51,878 nucleotides of DNA from Bacteroidota bacterium (GCA_017857395.1 JAFMDF010000027.1:1-51878), one strand, 5' to 3'; counted from the first letter of the stretch, positions 41,849 to 51,690 are shown. Notes: a model not told the origin generated them from the sequence alone. Program-made: numbers and translations.

Positions 41849-42748
41849 ATGAAAAAGTCAATTATACTTATCCTCACTCTAATAACTGCTATCACTACTG
41901 GGAAAACCCAAAAAGATACTTTACCATCTGCCGAACAAGCTGCCATAACCGTTGTTAAAACGCTATTCGATGGTATGCGTGCAGGAGACTCTACAATATT
42001 ACGCGCTGTCTTACATCCAGAAGCGCATTTACAATCTTCTTTTACCAATAAAGAAGGGATTCCTGTTTTAAGAGGAGGAAGTATAGATGCTTGGGTAAAA
42101 TCTGTTGGTACACCGCATGAACAAGTTTATGATGAAAAGATTTGGTCCTATAAAGTTCGAGTAGATGGTAATATGGCATCTGTTTGGACAGATTATACTT
42201 TTTATTTAGGCGAAAAATTAAGTCATTGTGGCGTAAATGCTTTTCATATTGTGAATACAGCAGATGGTTGGAAAGTAGCCCATATTACAGATACGAGAAG
42301 AAAGAAAGATTGTATTACAGCAGTGCCTAATCTACAAGAATCACTTAATGATTTTATGAATGCTTGGCATAAAGCTGCGGCAACTGCTGATGAGAATATT
42401 TTTTTTGGTAGTATGGCAGCAGATGGTATTTATATAGGAACAGATGCAACTGAAAAATGGAAACGAGATGAAATGAAAGAGTGGTCAAAAAAATACTTTG
42501 ACAAAGATAGTGCTTGGGATTTCACGACAATTGACCGAGCATTCTATTTATCTGATGATGAAGAAACGGCTTGGTTTGAAGAATCCTTAGACACATGGAT
42601 GGGTGTTTGTCGAGGGTCTGGTGTATTAGAATTAACGAAGGAAGGATGGAAAATAAAGCATTATCATTTAGCAGTTGCCGTTCCAAATGATAATGTAGAT
42701 GCGTATTTAAAAATTGCGGCACCTTCTAGTAAGATAAAAAAACACTAG
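41849..42748 (+). CDS. Secreted protein with two tandem NTF2-like (SnoaL) domains
   Basis: A 299-residue protein with a signal peptide (MKKSIILILTLITAITTGKT). Two NTF2-like cone domains follow: the first at about 28-150 (AAITVVKTLFDGMRAGDSTILRAVL, ending AFHIVNTADGWKVAHITDTRR), the second at about 158-285 (LQESLNDFMNAWHKAAATADENIFFGSM, ending GVLELTKEGWKIKHYHLAVAVP). Each shows the family pattern of an opening helix, the curved sheet and a final GWKI/VxH strand. The folds serve as small-molecule binders or simple isomerases and hydrolases. No catalytic pair can be assigned. No operon partner. Confidence 0.8.
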   Translation: MKKSIILILTLITAITTGKTQKDTLPSAEQAAITVVKTLFDGMRAGDSTILRAVLHPEAHLQSSFTNKEGIPVLRGGSIDAWVKSVGTPHEQVYDEKIWSYKVRVDGNMASVWTDYTFYLGEKLSHCGVNAFHIVNTADGWKVAHITDTRRKKDCITAVPNLQESLNDFMNAWHKAAATADENIFFGSMAADGIYIGTDATEKWKRDEMKEWSKKYFDKDSAWDFTTIDRAFYLSDDEETAWFEESLDTWMGVCRGSGVLELTKEGWKIKHYHLAVAVPNDNVDAYLKIAAPSSKIKKH

Positions 42749-42838
42749 GATTAGTAAAATTCAAGTAATTTTATTGTTATGTTACTATAGTAAATTAACA
42801 GCCTTTATTCTAAAATAAATACTAATAGCTAAAAACAT

Positions 42839-43378
42839 ATGAGCAAAACAGTTCAAGTACTTGATTTATCATTTGAGACCTACATAGATAAAAAGACAAT
42901 CAAACAAAGAGTGAAAGAAATGGGCAAAGAATTAGGCAAAGAATTCAATGGTAAAAAGCCTATTTTTTTAGCCATATTAAATGGTTCTTTCGTTTTTGCA
43001 TCGGATTTAGTAAGGGCTTGTAAATTTGATCATGAAATATCTTTCATAAAGCTAACTTCTTATGAAGGGACTGTTTCAAGTGGAAAAGTAATAACTCAAA
43101 TAGGGCTACAAGAAGATTTAACAGATAGAGAGGTTATTGTAATAGAAGATATCATTGATACCGGCACAACAATTTATCATTTTCTACCAACTTTAAAAAA
43201 ATCAAATCCTAAATCAATTACAATCGTTTCTTTATTACAAAAACCAACAGCCTTAAAGTTTCCATTGAAAATAGATTATATTGGATTTGAAATTCCCAAT
43301 AAATTTGTGGTTGGCTATGGATTAGATTATAAGGGTCTAGGTAGAAATTTAAAAGATATTTATCAATTAAAAGAATAG
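42839..43378 (+). CDS. hpt: Hypoxanthine phosphoribosyltransferase
   Basis: A 179-residue purine-salvage enzyme that joins hypoxanthine or guanine to PRPP, giving IMP or GMP. The PRPP-binding motif VIVIEDIIDTGTT is at about 100-112. An early loop AILNGSFVFASDL and the C-terminal FVVGYGLDYKG, which binds the purine and Mg2+, are also typical. Length is normal for the family. The polyprenyl synthase gene follows 180 bases later on the same strand. Confidence 0.92.
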   Translation: MSKTVQVLDLSFETYIDKKTIKQRVKEMGKELGKEFNGKKPIFLAILNGSFVFASDLVRACKFDHEISFIKLTSYEGTVSSGKVITQIGLQEDLTDREVIVIEDIIDTGTTIYHFLPTLKKSNPKSITIVSLLQKPTALKFPLKIDYIGFEIPNKFVVGYGLDYKGLGRNLKDIYQLKE

Positions 43379-43558
43379 AGTAGTCGTCAACAAACACAAA
43401 CTTTCAAAAAAAATTGAATTAATTGAAAACAACGGTTATCTTTAAATTGTTTAGCAATAAATATTTCTATTCAACTAAGGAAATAGTACAAAAATTAGCG
43501 TCTTTGTATATAGATAGACAAGACAAAGACGATGAGTCATTCCTTAAAAAATTAAGCA

Positions 43559-44551
43559 ATGCTAACTTTATTGAAAAAAAAGAAATCGCTCAAAGATATA
43601 ACAGCACCGATAGCTTCGGAGATGAAGGTTTTTGATGAATATTTCAAAAAGTCCATTGCAAGTCGCATTCCGCTTTTAGATAAAATCACGTATTATATCG
43701 CTAGTCGCAAAGGGAAACAGATGCGCCCGATGTTTGTCATTTTCTGCGGAAAATTATGCGGTCCAGTCAATAAATCTACTTATATAGCTGCTACCTGTGT
43801 AGAATTAGGTCATACTAGCACCTTAGTTCATGATGATGTAATTGATGATTCCAATGAGCGTAGAGGTTTTTTTTCCATTAAAGCACTCTGGAAAAATCGA
43901 ATAGCCGTATTAGTAGGAGATTATTTAGTTTCTCGATGTTTTTTAGTCGCTATTAGAAATAAAGAATATCAGTTACTAGATTTTATGGCAACTGCTACCG
44001 AACAAATCATGGAAGGGGAGTTGTTACAAATGGAAAAAGCTCGCCGACTAGATATTGATGAAGCCATCTATTATGAAGTCATCAAAGGAAAAACAGCATC
44101 TTTAATCGCCTCTGCTTGTGCCGCGGGTACTGCCTCCGTTACAAAGGATGAAGCGAGTATCGAAAATGCTCGTTTGTTAGGAGAAAAAATAGGGATGGCT
44201 TTTCAAATTAAAGATGACTTATTCGATTTTGGAACAGATGATGTTGGCAAGCCAGTAGGCAATGATATTAAGGAGAAAAAAATGACCTTGCCATTAATCT
44301 TTGCTTTAGAAAGAGCGCCAAGGGGCACTAAGAAAAAAATCATCAACATCATTAAGAAAAATAATAACCAGCCAGAAAAAGTAGCAGAAGTGATTGACTT
44401 TGTGAAGGGTAGTGGTGGGCTAGAATATGCAACCGAAGTAATGTACCGTTACAGAAGTGAAGCTTTTGAAATATTAGACCGTTTCCCAGATTCAGAAGTT
44501 AGAACTGCTTTACGAGCTGTCATTACTTATGTAACTGAACGAAAAAAATAG
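43559..44551 (+). CDS. Polyprenyl diphosphate synthase
   Basis: A 330-residue trans-prenyltransferase that builds the long isoprenoid chain of menaquinone or a related quinone. The first Asp-rich motif is DDVIDD (92-97) in LVHDDVIDDSNERRG. The second is in FQIKDDLFDFGTDD near residue 218. GKQMRPMFVIFCGKL is the IPP-binding Arg region. Chain length cannot be read with certainty; octaprenyl or heptaprenyl is usual for this subfamily. The start at 43559 gives a normal N-terminus. The VanZ-like gene starts 6 bases after its stop, so the two are co-transcribed. Confidence 0.9.
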   Translation: MLTLLKKKKSLKDITAPIASEMKVFDEYFKKSIASRIPLLDKITYYIASRKGKQMRPMFVIFCGKLCGPVNKSTYIAATCVELGHTSTLVHDDVIDDSNERRGFFSIKALWKNRIAVLVGDYLVSRCFLVAIRNKEYQLLDFMATATEQIMEGELLQMEKARRLDIDEAIYYEVIKGKTASLIASACAAGTASVTKDEASIENARLLGEKIGMAFQIKDDLFDFGTDDVGKPVGNDIKEKKMTLPLIFALERAPRGTKKKIINIIKKNNNQPEKVAEVIDFVKGSGGLEYATEVMYRYRSEAFEILDRFPDSEVRTALRAVITYVTERKK

Positions 44552-44557
44552 AATCAT

Positions 44558-44893
44558 TTGAAAATAAAAGACACTCCCCTATTTCTCTTCAGTCTGATAT
44601 TATTATTAGTAGCCACACTTATACCAGGCAATGGAAAAATAGCAGGTAACTATTTAGACAAAGTTGCCCACTTCCTCTTTTTTGCTTTTATGACTTACCA
44701 AGCACTAAATTCACTCATTAATAAAAATGAAACAACAGAAATAATTATATGGTCTATCGGATTAGGCTTCTTAACAGAATTTCTTCAACAATTTATCCTT
44801 GGTCGAAATATGGATATCTACGATGCGCTTGCAGATACCATTGGTGTCGTATTCGCTTACTATTTCTTTAAATACAGGCAGTTAACTAAGTAG
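44558..44893 (+). CDS. VanZ-like small membrane protein
   Basis: A 111-residue membrane protein starting with TTG, 6 bases after the polyprenyl synthase gene. About four hydrophobic segments are present. VanZ-family signature residues are in LDKVAHFLFFAFM and GLGFLTEFLQQFILGRNMD, then DALADTIGVVFAYYF. VanZ relatives are small envelope proteins; one confers low-level teicoplanin resistance, but most members have no known role. A link to the neighbouring isoprenoid gene is only positional. Confidence 0.82.
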   Translation: MKIKDTPLFLFSLILLLVATLIPGNGKIAGNYLDKVAHFLFFAFMTYQALNSLINKNETTEIIIWSIGLGFLTEFLQQFILGRNMDIYDALADTIGVVFAYYFFKYRQLTK

Positions 44894-45127
44894 ATTTAAT
44901 TCGCTCATTTTTTGAATTGTATAAAATTATTACACAGAATCAATTTTTCATAATTCATTAATAATCAATAAATTAAATAGTGAAAAATCAAACAATACAT
45001 TTAAAAAGAGATAAAAATAAGCGCTAAAAAAGTCCAAATAAGGGCGTTATAAATTCAATAGCCTAACCAATACCAAGCTCCTTTTTATATAAGCGATTCT
45101 CAGCGCCATTTTTTTTCAAGTAATTCA

Positions 45128-46381
45128 TCAATGCTCTCGCCCAATAATTTTATTAGATAAAAGAGCTTCCTTCAATTTTTTCTCCGCTTCAATTTCCTCT
45201 TTAATTTTTCGATTATCAAAAATAGTTTGTAAGTCAGGTTGCCCTGCATCGACCCAAGCAGTATACCACGCATCTCCAACCGCCTTAATCGCATCCCGAA
45301 ATCGACCTTCTACTTGTCCATTCAATTTTTCATGGTATAATTTTGCATAATCATCACAAGCCATTTTCTGAATATAGCCTTCTCCCCTTTCCACAAAGCA
45401 ATCTTGCTGATCTTCAGGAAAAGTCAAACTTAGTGCCTTTTCAATAGATAATACCTCTTCTACTAAAGCATGGCTCTCCAAAACCATATTCCAGTAATAT
45501 TGATTTATATCATAAATATATTCAGATTTTCCTACTAAAAAATCATACGTATCATCTGCAAACATTTCGGGGAGTCGAGTTTCCCAAAAAGCATGAATGC
45601 CCAGTTGGTCAGTTTGTTGACCATTATAATTACTAGTCGTATGCAATGGTACATGCGCATCTCCAATATAATGCCCCATATCTGCGGAGATTCTTAATAT
45701 TTTATCCAGGTTTTCTTCCACCATCGCTTTGGTTAAAGCAGTCTGCATTCGAATCAAATTATAAGGCAAGACCCCATGCTCTACAAAAGTATCTAAGGCG
45801 TACGCTTTTTTACAATCCAGCTCAAAACCATGAAAATCAAAAAAGGATTGAATGCTATCGCAATTCAGTTTCCATTTTTCAAAATATTGCGGATTATAAA
45901 TATGTTGGTGAAAAAAGTCATTATAATCGGATGCTAATAAGACAACACTATCTCGGCCAAAAAATTGAGAAAAATTTTGCCCTTTCAGAATAATGTTATA
46001 CTCTCCTTTTTTGGGGACATTTTTCCCAAATATCTGCAAAGTATCTTGCTTACTATCAATAATCACAATCTCTACAAATAATCGTCTAATTTCTCGAAAA
46101 GTAGTAGGTAAGATTTCTGCTTCCCATCGGTCTAAATCAATAAAATGCTTTTGTCCTTCAATTGGCACTACGTAGCGACGCATATCTGGGTCAGTAGCAT
46201 GCGCAGTTAAATATTCAATATGTTTTTTATAAAAACCAATAATAGCTGAATCCAATGTAAAAACAGCCAGTCGATTAATCCTGCGATGTGCAAAAAAGCC
46301 CCAATCTCCTCTATAATCTACAAAAGCTGTCAGAAAAAATAGGGTAATGAATAAACAAGCACAAAATTTGATACACCTCAT
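45128..46381 (-). CDS. S1/P1 nuclease or zinc-dependent phospholipase C-like protein
   Basis: A 417-residue protein with an N-terminal signal (MRCIKFCACLFITLFFLTAFV). The early motif WGFFAHRRINRLAVFTL gives Trp and His ligands of the tri-zinc site. The core motif ISADMGHYIGDAHVPLHTT is followed by DQLGIHAFWETRLP, the HxxxD and HxxxE pattern of the S1-P1 nuclease / phospholipase C fold. This form, with an FFAHRRIN start, is common in Bacteroidota and its substrate is unsettled. It carries a charged C-terminal tail (about 385-417). The end lies 234 bases from the VanZ gene in convergent orientation, with nothing else seen there. Confidence 0.8.
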   Translation of the reverse strand: MRCIKFCACLFITLFFLTAFVDYRGDWGFFAHRRINRLAVFTLDSAIIGFYKKHIEYLTAHATDPDMRRYVVPIEGQKHFIDLDRWEAEILPTTFREIRRLFVEIVIIDSKQDTLQIFGKNVPKKGEYNIILKGQNFSQFFGRDSVVLLASDYNDFFHQHIYNPQYFEKWKLNCDSIQSFFDFHGFELDCKKAYALDTFVEHGVLPYNLIRMQTALTKAMVEENLDKILRISADMGHYIGDAHVPLHTTSNYNGQQTDQLGIHAFWETRLPEMFADDTYDFLVGKSEYIYDINQYYWNMVLESHALVEEVLSIEKALSLTFPEDQQDCFVERGEGYIQKMACDDYAKLYHEKLNGQVEGRFRDAIKAVGDAWYTAWVDAGQPDLQTIFDNRKIKEEIEAEKKLKEALLSNKIIGREH

Positions 46382-46409
46382 CTGGAACTAAATTTAAAAT
46401 TATTAACAT

Positions 46410-46618
46410 TTTTCCACAGATAACCCTGTAAACTTACCAACAATAAAAGTAGAATTAATTTTTAGTTGGGAAAATAGTTGCTAGGTAATAGCCAAACTAA
46501 TAATTTCGCAAATCTTTTTGGTAAACATTATATATATGTTACGTAGAAAGGTAAGTCATTTACAATTATCCACAGATAACACTAACAAAAATTCAATTTT
46601 TATTAGTTGTTATACACA
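46410..46618. promoter_or_regulatory. Cluster of three DnaA-box-like 9-mers upstream of thrA
   Basis: The 250-base region between divergent genes contains TTTTCCACA at 46410-46418 (one mismatch), TTATCCACA at 46566-46574 and TTATACACA at 46610-46618. The last two fit the strict consensus TTATnCACA. All are on the plus strand. The spacer between the first two is AT-rich, with a TATATATATG stretch. It could be a DnaA-regulated promoter region or part of a replication origin. Confidence 0.4.
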
Positions 46619-46631
46619 TAGTTACTAACAA

Positions 46632-49088
46632 ATGAAGGTATTAAAATTTGGAGGTTCATCCGTAGCTAAACCAGAGCGAATTAAAAACATTATCGAAATA
46701 CTAAAAACATATCAAGCAAGGGGAGAAAAATTCACCGTTGTCTGTTCCGCTTTTAGTGGCGTGACTGATTCATTGATTGAAATGAGTACAAAAGCTGCTA
46801 ATGCAGATGATTCTTATTTAGAATTATTTGAGGCATTTAGCAAAAGACATATCCAAGCAGCTAAAGATTTATTAAAGACAGAGACCGAAAAAGCCGTATT
46901 AAAAGGCTTAAAGGAAAATCATAAGACGCTGAAAGATATTTTACATGGAATTTTCCTAGTAAGAGAGGCTTCTCTAAGAACCATGGACTATGTATTGAGT
47001 TTCGGCGAGCGAAATTCGAATTATATTATCGCTCATGCGTTGACCTTAAATGGGTTGCCAGCTGATTATTTAGATGCTAGAGAAATCATTGTAACAGACA
47101 AAAATTTTGGAGCAGCAAAAGTAAACTTGGAGGTGAGTTATGAAAATATCAAAACTCATTACAAAAAAGCAGATAAGATTCAAGTCGTAACAGGTTTTGT
47201 AGCCTCCGCAAAAGGTGGATTAACCACGACTTTAGGTCGAGGAGGCTCTGATTATACCGCTGCCTTATTAGCAGCAGGTTTGGAAGCAGAAGCCATAGAA
47301 ATTTGGACAGATGTAGACGGTGTTTTAACAACAGACCCAAGAAAGGTCAAAAAAGCCTTCACTATTCCAACGATGACTTATGGAGAAGCGATGGAGATGT
47401 CACATTTTGGAGCAAAAGTGATTTACCCACCGACTATTCAACCTGCATTTACAAAGAATATTCCTATTTATATAAAGAATACCTTCAATCCAACCTTCGG
47501 AGGAACTTATATTTCTAATGCAAAAGATGAAAGTGGCCCAGCAGTCAAAGGAATCTCTTCTATCGGCAATATATCCTTATTGACCCTTTCTGGTAGTGGA
47601 ATGTTTGGCGTACCAGGCACAGCAGGACGTTTATTCAATGCTTTAGCCATTGCCAATGTGAATATCATATTGATTACGCAAGGTTCTTCTGAGTATTCAA
47701 TCAGCTTTGCCGTACAACCTAAAGATGCTAAAAAAGCCAAAAAAGAAGTAGAAAAAGAGTTCCAATATGAAATGCGTTCAAATCTCGTCAATCCAATAAA
47801 GGTAGAAGAAAATTTAGCTGTGGTGGCGATTATTGGGGAGAATATGCGGTATCAACCTGGTATTTCAGGGATGTTATTCCGTTCATTAGGCAAAAATGGT
47901 ATTAATGCGATTGCCATTGCCCAAGGTTCTTCTGAATTAAATATATCAGTTGTTATCAATAAGGAAGATGAAGCCAAAGCATTAAACGCCCTTCACGCTT
48001 CCTTCTTTTTATCCGATACTAAGGAATTACACTTATTTATGATTGGTGTAGGCTTGATAGGAAGTACACTAATCAAGCAAATCAAGGAACAAGCCGCCTA
48101 TTTAAAAGAAAAGCAGTCGCTAGAAATAAAAATTGTTGGGTTGTCTAATAGTAAAAAAATGCTATTCAATCCAGAAGGCATTGATTTAGATAATTGGAAA
48201 GACAATCTGGTAGCATCAGAAAGCAAAACTTCCTTTGCTGGTTTCATCAAAAAAATGAAAGCTTTTAATCTAGCCAACACCATTTTTATAGATAATACCG
48301 CCAATAAAGAAATTGATAAATACTACGAAAGTATTTTAGACAGTAGTATTTCCATTTCAACTCCAAACAAAATAGCTACTTCTTCTTCTTATGCTCAATA
48401 TCAAACGTTAAAACAAACAGCTGAGAAGCGAGGCGTACAGTTTGCGTATGAAACAAATGTAGGAGCTGGACTTCCAGTAATATCTACACTTAATGATCTA
48501 ATCAATAGTGGTGATAGAATTATTAAGATAGAAGGAGTACTTTCAGGTTCATTATCTTTCATATTCAACTCCTTTAAAGAAGGAACAAAATTTAGTAGCA
48601 TCGTAAAAAAAGCGAAAGAAAGAGGGTATACAGAACCAGACCCAAGAGAAGATTTAAGTGGTTTGGATGTAAGGAGAAAATTGATTATTTTATCTAGAGA
48701 AACAGGTTTGGCGATGGAACCAGAGCATGTAAGTATCCAGAATATTTTACCACAAGCTTGTAGTGATGCGGCGACTGTAGCAGAGTTGATGATAGAAATT
48801 AAAAAAGCAGATGATTATTTTGAAGCCATGCGAAAAGAAGCTGCGGATAAAGGAGGCGTATTGCGCATGATTGCCAAATTGGAAGATGGCAAGGCATCTA
48901 TTGCACTAGAAAGTGTAGGTACCGATCATCCGTTTTATTCCTTAAGTGGAAGCGATAATATGATTGTGTTCACCACAGAAAGATATAGAGAACGACCGTT
49001 GGTAGTTACAGGACCAGGTGCAGGTGCAGAAGTAACAGCAGCAGGCGTTTTTGCGGAAATTATAAAAATTGGAAATTATTTGAAATAA
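46632..49088 (+). CDS. thrA: Bifunctional aspartokinase / homoserine dehydrogenase
   Basis: An 818-residue fusion catalysing the first and third steps of threonine synthesis. The aspartokinase domain (about 1-290) opens with VLKFGGSSVAKPERI and has TTLGRGGSDYTA and the IWTDVDGVLTTDPRKV loop. Two ACT regulatory domains (about 305-460) follow, likely the site of threonine feedback inhibition. The homoserine dehydrogenase domain (about 463-818) opens with the NAD(P) loop MIGVGLIGSTL, has FAYETNVGAGLPVI and SGSLSFIFN, and ends near VTGPGAGAEVTAAGVFAEI. Both catalytic halves look complete. First gene of a thrA-thrB-thrC row. Confidence 0.96.
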   Translation: MKVLKFGGSSVAKPERIKNIIEILKTYQARGEKFTVVCSAFSGVTDSLIEMSTKAANADDSYLELFEAFSKRHIQAAKDLLKTETEKAVLKGLKENHKTLKDILHGIFLVREASLRTMDYVLSFGERNSNYIIAHALTLNGLPADYLDAREIIVTDKNFGAAKVNLEVSYENIKTHYKKADKIQVVTGFVASAKGGLTTTLGRGGSDYTAALLAAGLEAEAIEIWTDVDGVLTTDPRKVKKAFTIPTMTYGEAMEMSHFGAKVIYPPTIQPAFTKNIPIYIKNTFNPTFGGTYISNAKDESGPAVKGISSIGNISLLTLSGSGMFGVPGTAGRLFNALAIANVNIILITQGSSEYSISFAVQPKDAKKAKKEVEKEFQYEMRSNLVNPIKVEENLAVVAIIGENMRYQPGISGMLFRSLGKNGINAIAIAQGSSELNISVVINKEDEAKALNALHASFFLSDTKELHLFMIGVGLIGSTLIKQIKEQAAYLKEKQSLEIKIVGLSNSKKMLFNPEGIDLDNWKDNLVASESKTSFAGFIKKMKAFNLANTIFIDNTANKEIDKYYESILDSSISISTPNKIATSSSYAQYQTLKQTAEKRGVQFAYETNVGAGLPVISTLNDLINSGDRIIKIEGVLSGSLSFIFNSFKEGTKFSSIVKKAKERGYTEPDPREDLSGLDVRRKLIILSRETGLAMEPEHVSIQNILPQACSDAATVAELMIEIKKADDYFEAMRKEAADKGGVLRMIAKLEDGKASIALESVGTDHPFYSLSGSDNMIVFTTERYRERPLVVTGPGAGAEVTAAGVFAEIIKIGNYLK

Positions 49089-49290
49089 GCTTGTGATTAG
49101 TGATTTGTGATTTGTAACTAGTAGGACTCTCAAGAAATATTAGTAGTACTACCAGTCTTTAGTAAGTGTAAACAAGACTCGTTAGAATCAGCAAACAAGC
49201 CACAACTAATTGATTATCAGTAATTTAAATAAAAAAATAACTAATTAATCAAACAAATAACTAGTCACCATTTACCAATCCCTAAAATAA

Positions 49291-50226
49291 ATGAGTAAGT
49301 CAGGAATAAAAGTTTTTGCCCCAGCCAGCGTCGCTAATGTCGCCTGTGGTTACGATATATTAGGCTTTGCCTTGAACAAGCCTGGAGATGAGATTGTCGG
49401 GCGATTTGTAGATAAACCAGGTCTCCGCATCGTTAAGATTACAGGAGATAAAGGAAAGCTACCTTATGAAGTAGAGAAGAATACAGCAGGTTTTGCAGCC
49501 CAAAGATTATTAGAACATCTAGGGGAGGAGAAACAAGGCATAGAAATGGAGATTAGAAAGAAGATGCCTTTTGGAAGTGGGCTAGGGTCGAGTGCGGCAA
49601 GCGCAGCAGCAGGGGTAATGCTTATCAATGAGCTATTCAAGCGCCCTTTAACAAAACGAGAATTATTACCTTTTGCAGTAGCAGGAGAAGAAATAGCAGA
49701 TGGTGCGTATCATGCAGATAATGTAGGGCCATCGTTGATGGGCGGGATGATTCTAGTTAGAGATAATACCACTTTAGATGTACATAAACTAGTAACACCT
49801 ACAGGTTTACAAGCCACGGTTGTTTATCCGCATGTCAAGATATTAACTAGAGATGCTAGGGCTGTGTTAAGTAAGACCACTACTTTAGTAAAAACTGTTA
49901 CACAAACAGGTAATTTAGGGGCTTTAATCGTAGGATTGTATCGCTCAGATTTAGACTTAATTAGTCGAGCTTTAAATGATGTAATTATCGAACCACAGCG
50001 AGCGCAGTTAATTCCACATTTCTACGAAGTCAAGGAAGCAGCCATGAATGCAGGAGCATTAGGCTGTAGTATCTCGGGCGCAGGACCATCTATCTTTGCT
50101 TTAAGCGCTAATAGTTTAATTGCCGAGCGAGCGGGAGAAGCGATGCAACGGGTTTTCGATGATAATAAAATCAAAAATGAATTATTCATTTCGACTATTA
50201 ATCATGAAGGAGCAATCCTCATGTAA
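49291..50226 (+). CDS. thrB: Homoserine kinase
   Basis: A 311-residue GHMP kinase that phosphorylates homoserine. Motif 1, FAPASVANVACGYDILGFAL, is the substrate-binding start. Motif 2, PFGSGLGSSAASAAAG, is the ATP phosphate loop. Motif 3, LGCSISGAGPSIFAL, closes the site. HADNVGPSLMGGM is typical of ThrB. It lies 202 bases after thrA and 79 bases before thrC on the same strand. The gap to thrA shows no clear hairpin; the gap to thrC holds one. Confidence 0.95.
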   Translation: MSKSGIKVFAPASVANVACGYDILGFALNKPGDEIVGRFVDKPGLRIVKITGDKGKLPYEVEKNTAGFAAQRLLEHLGEEKQGIEMEIRKKMPFGSGLGSSAASAAAGVMLINELFKRPLTKRELLPFAVAGEEIADGAYHADNVGPSLMGGMILVRDNTTLDVHKLVTPTGLQATVVYPHVKILTRDARAVLSKTTTLVKTVTQTGNLGALIVGLYRSDLDLISRALNDVIIEPQRAQLIPHFYEVKEAAMNAGALGCSISGAGPSIFALSANSLIAERAGEAMQRVFDDNKIKNELFISTINHEGAILM

Positions 50227-50250
50227 TCGTTGAATAATAGACTTAATCAT

Positions 50251-50284
50251 AAACCTCCAAGCTTTTAAAAAGCTTGGAGGTTTT
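50251..50284. terminator. Terminator-like hairpin between thrB and thrC
   Basis: Arms AAACCTCCAAGCTTTT (50251-50266) and 50268-50283 are exact complements, followed by TTTT on the plus strand. It is as strong as the terminators at gene ends elsewhere in the window, yet sits inside the thr gene row. Confidence 0.7.
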
Positions 50285-50305
50285 CACATTCAAATAAGAA
50301 GTAAA

Positions 50306-51604
50306 ATGAGACTATATAGTACCAAGAGTCCAGACAAATTTGTTGATTTAAAAGAAGCCGTATTCAAGGGTTTACCAGAAGATAATGGCTTATTCATGCC
50401 AGAATCTATACCAACCTTACCTAAATATTTTATCCAGAATCTACAAAAATATTCCTTTCAAGAAATAGCTTATAAGGTTACAAAAACTTTATTAGCAGGC
50501 GCAATCCCTAGTAAGGATATTAAGAAAATCATTGAAAAGTCCATTACTTTTCCTGCGCCTGTAGTAACGCTAGATAAGCAAACCCACATATTAGAGCTTT
50601 TTCATGGGCCATCTCTGGCATTTAAAGACTTTGGCGCACGTTTCATGGCACAGTTAATGAGCTATTTTAATAAAGGAGAAGATAGAAAACTAACCATTTT
50701 AGTAGCTACTTCAGGAGATACAGGTGGAGCAGTAGCCGCTGGATTCTATAAAACACCAGGCATTGAGGTCATTATTTTATATCCAAGTGGTAAGGTATCT
50801 AATCTACAAGAGAAGCAATTAACCACTTTAGGGCATAATATAAGTGCTTTAGAAATCAATGGTACGTTTGATGATTGCCAAGCATTGGTAAAAAAGGCTT
50901 TCTTAGATAAAGATTGTCAAACACATTTACGGCTTAGTTCTGCCAATTCTATTAATATAGCCCGTTTAATACCACAGTCCTTCTACTACTTTGAAGCATT
51001 TAAACAATTAGAGAAATCTAGGAAAAAGACAGTTTTCTGTGTACCGAGTGGTAATTTTGGAAACATCACCGCAGGGTTATTAGCACAAAAGATGGGTTTA
51101 CCTATAGCTCATTTCATTGCTGCAACTAATGTAAATGATGTAGTTCCTGAGTATTTAGATTCTGGAAAGTATACACCAAGACCATCTGTACCAACGATTT
51201 CTAACGCAATGGATGTAGGAAATCCTTCCAATTTTGCTAGGATGTTAGACTTATACCAATCAGAGTGGGGTGTAATGAAAGAAAATATTTCTGGATATGC
51301 CTACGATGATGCGCAGACTAGAGTAGGCGTGAAGGAAGTTTATGATAAATATAACTATGTAATAGATACGCATGGCGCTGTAGGTTACTTAGCTTTAAAG
51401 GAATATTTACAAAAAAACAAGACGCACAGAGGCATAATATTAGAGACCGCCCACCCTTCTAAGTTTATAGATGAAGTAGAAAAGGTATTAAATAAGTCAA
51501 TAGAGATACCAGAAAGATTAGCTATCTTAGCAAATAAAGAAAAGGTAGCGAAGTTTATGGAACTTAATTTCGATGATTTTAAAGCACATTTATTATCTCT
51601 ATAG
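50306..51604 (+). CDS. thrC: Threonine synthase
   Basis: A 432-residue PLP enzyme that converts O-phosphohomoserine to threonine. The PLP-binding Lys lies in GPSLAFKDFGARFM. The phosphate loop is VATSGDTGGAVA. VPSGNFGNITAGLLA and the late DTHGAVGYLAL motif complete the fold. The N-terminal region (YSTKSPDKFVDLKEAVFKGLPEDNGLFMP) is that of the bacterial/yeast-type threonine synthase, without the SAM-binding domain of plants. It ends the thr row and is followed by a terminator. Confidence 0.96.
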   Translation: MRLYSTKSPDKFVDLKEAVFKGLPEDNGLFMPESIPTLPKYFIQNLQKYSFQEIAYKVTKTLLAGAIPSKDIKKIIEKSITFPAPVVTLDKQTHILELFHGPSLAFKDFGARFMAQLMSYFNKGEDRKLTILVATSGDTGGAVAAGFYKTPGIEVIILYPSGKVSNLQEKQLTTLGHNISALEINGTFDDCQALVKKAFLDKDCQTHLRLSSANSINIARLIPQSFYYFEAFKQLEKSRKKTVFCVPSGNFGNITAGLLAQKMGLPIAHFIAATNVNDVVPEYLDSGKYTPRPSVPTISNAMDVGNPSNFARMLDLYQSEWGVMKENISGYAYDDAQTRVGVKEVYDKYNYVIDTHGAVGYLALKEYLQKNKTHRGIILETAHPSKFIDEVEKVLNKSIEIPERLAILANKEKVAKFMELNFDDFKAHLLSL

Positions 51605-51651
51605 TGAATTATCTATCGAGTTAGACTCCTAATTAACTTAATATAGTTACT

Positions 51652-51690
51652 AAAAGCCTTTTATCTAAAATAAGATAAAAGGTTTTTTTA
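51652..51690 (+). terminator. Intrinsic terminator after thrC
   Basis: Stem 51652-51666 against 51673-51687, with one G-U pair, encloses a short AT loop and ends in a run of seven T. It lies about 50 bases after the thrC stop codon. Confidence 0.8.

Noticed and set aside
43423-43635. 70-residue reading frame starting with TTG before the polyprenyl synthase gene
   Set aside because: It overlaps the start of a well supported gene in another frame, starts at TTG and has no recognisable motif.
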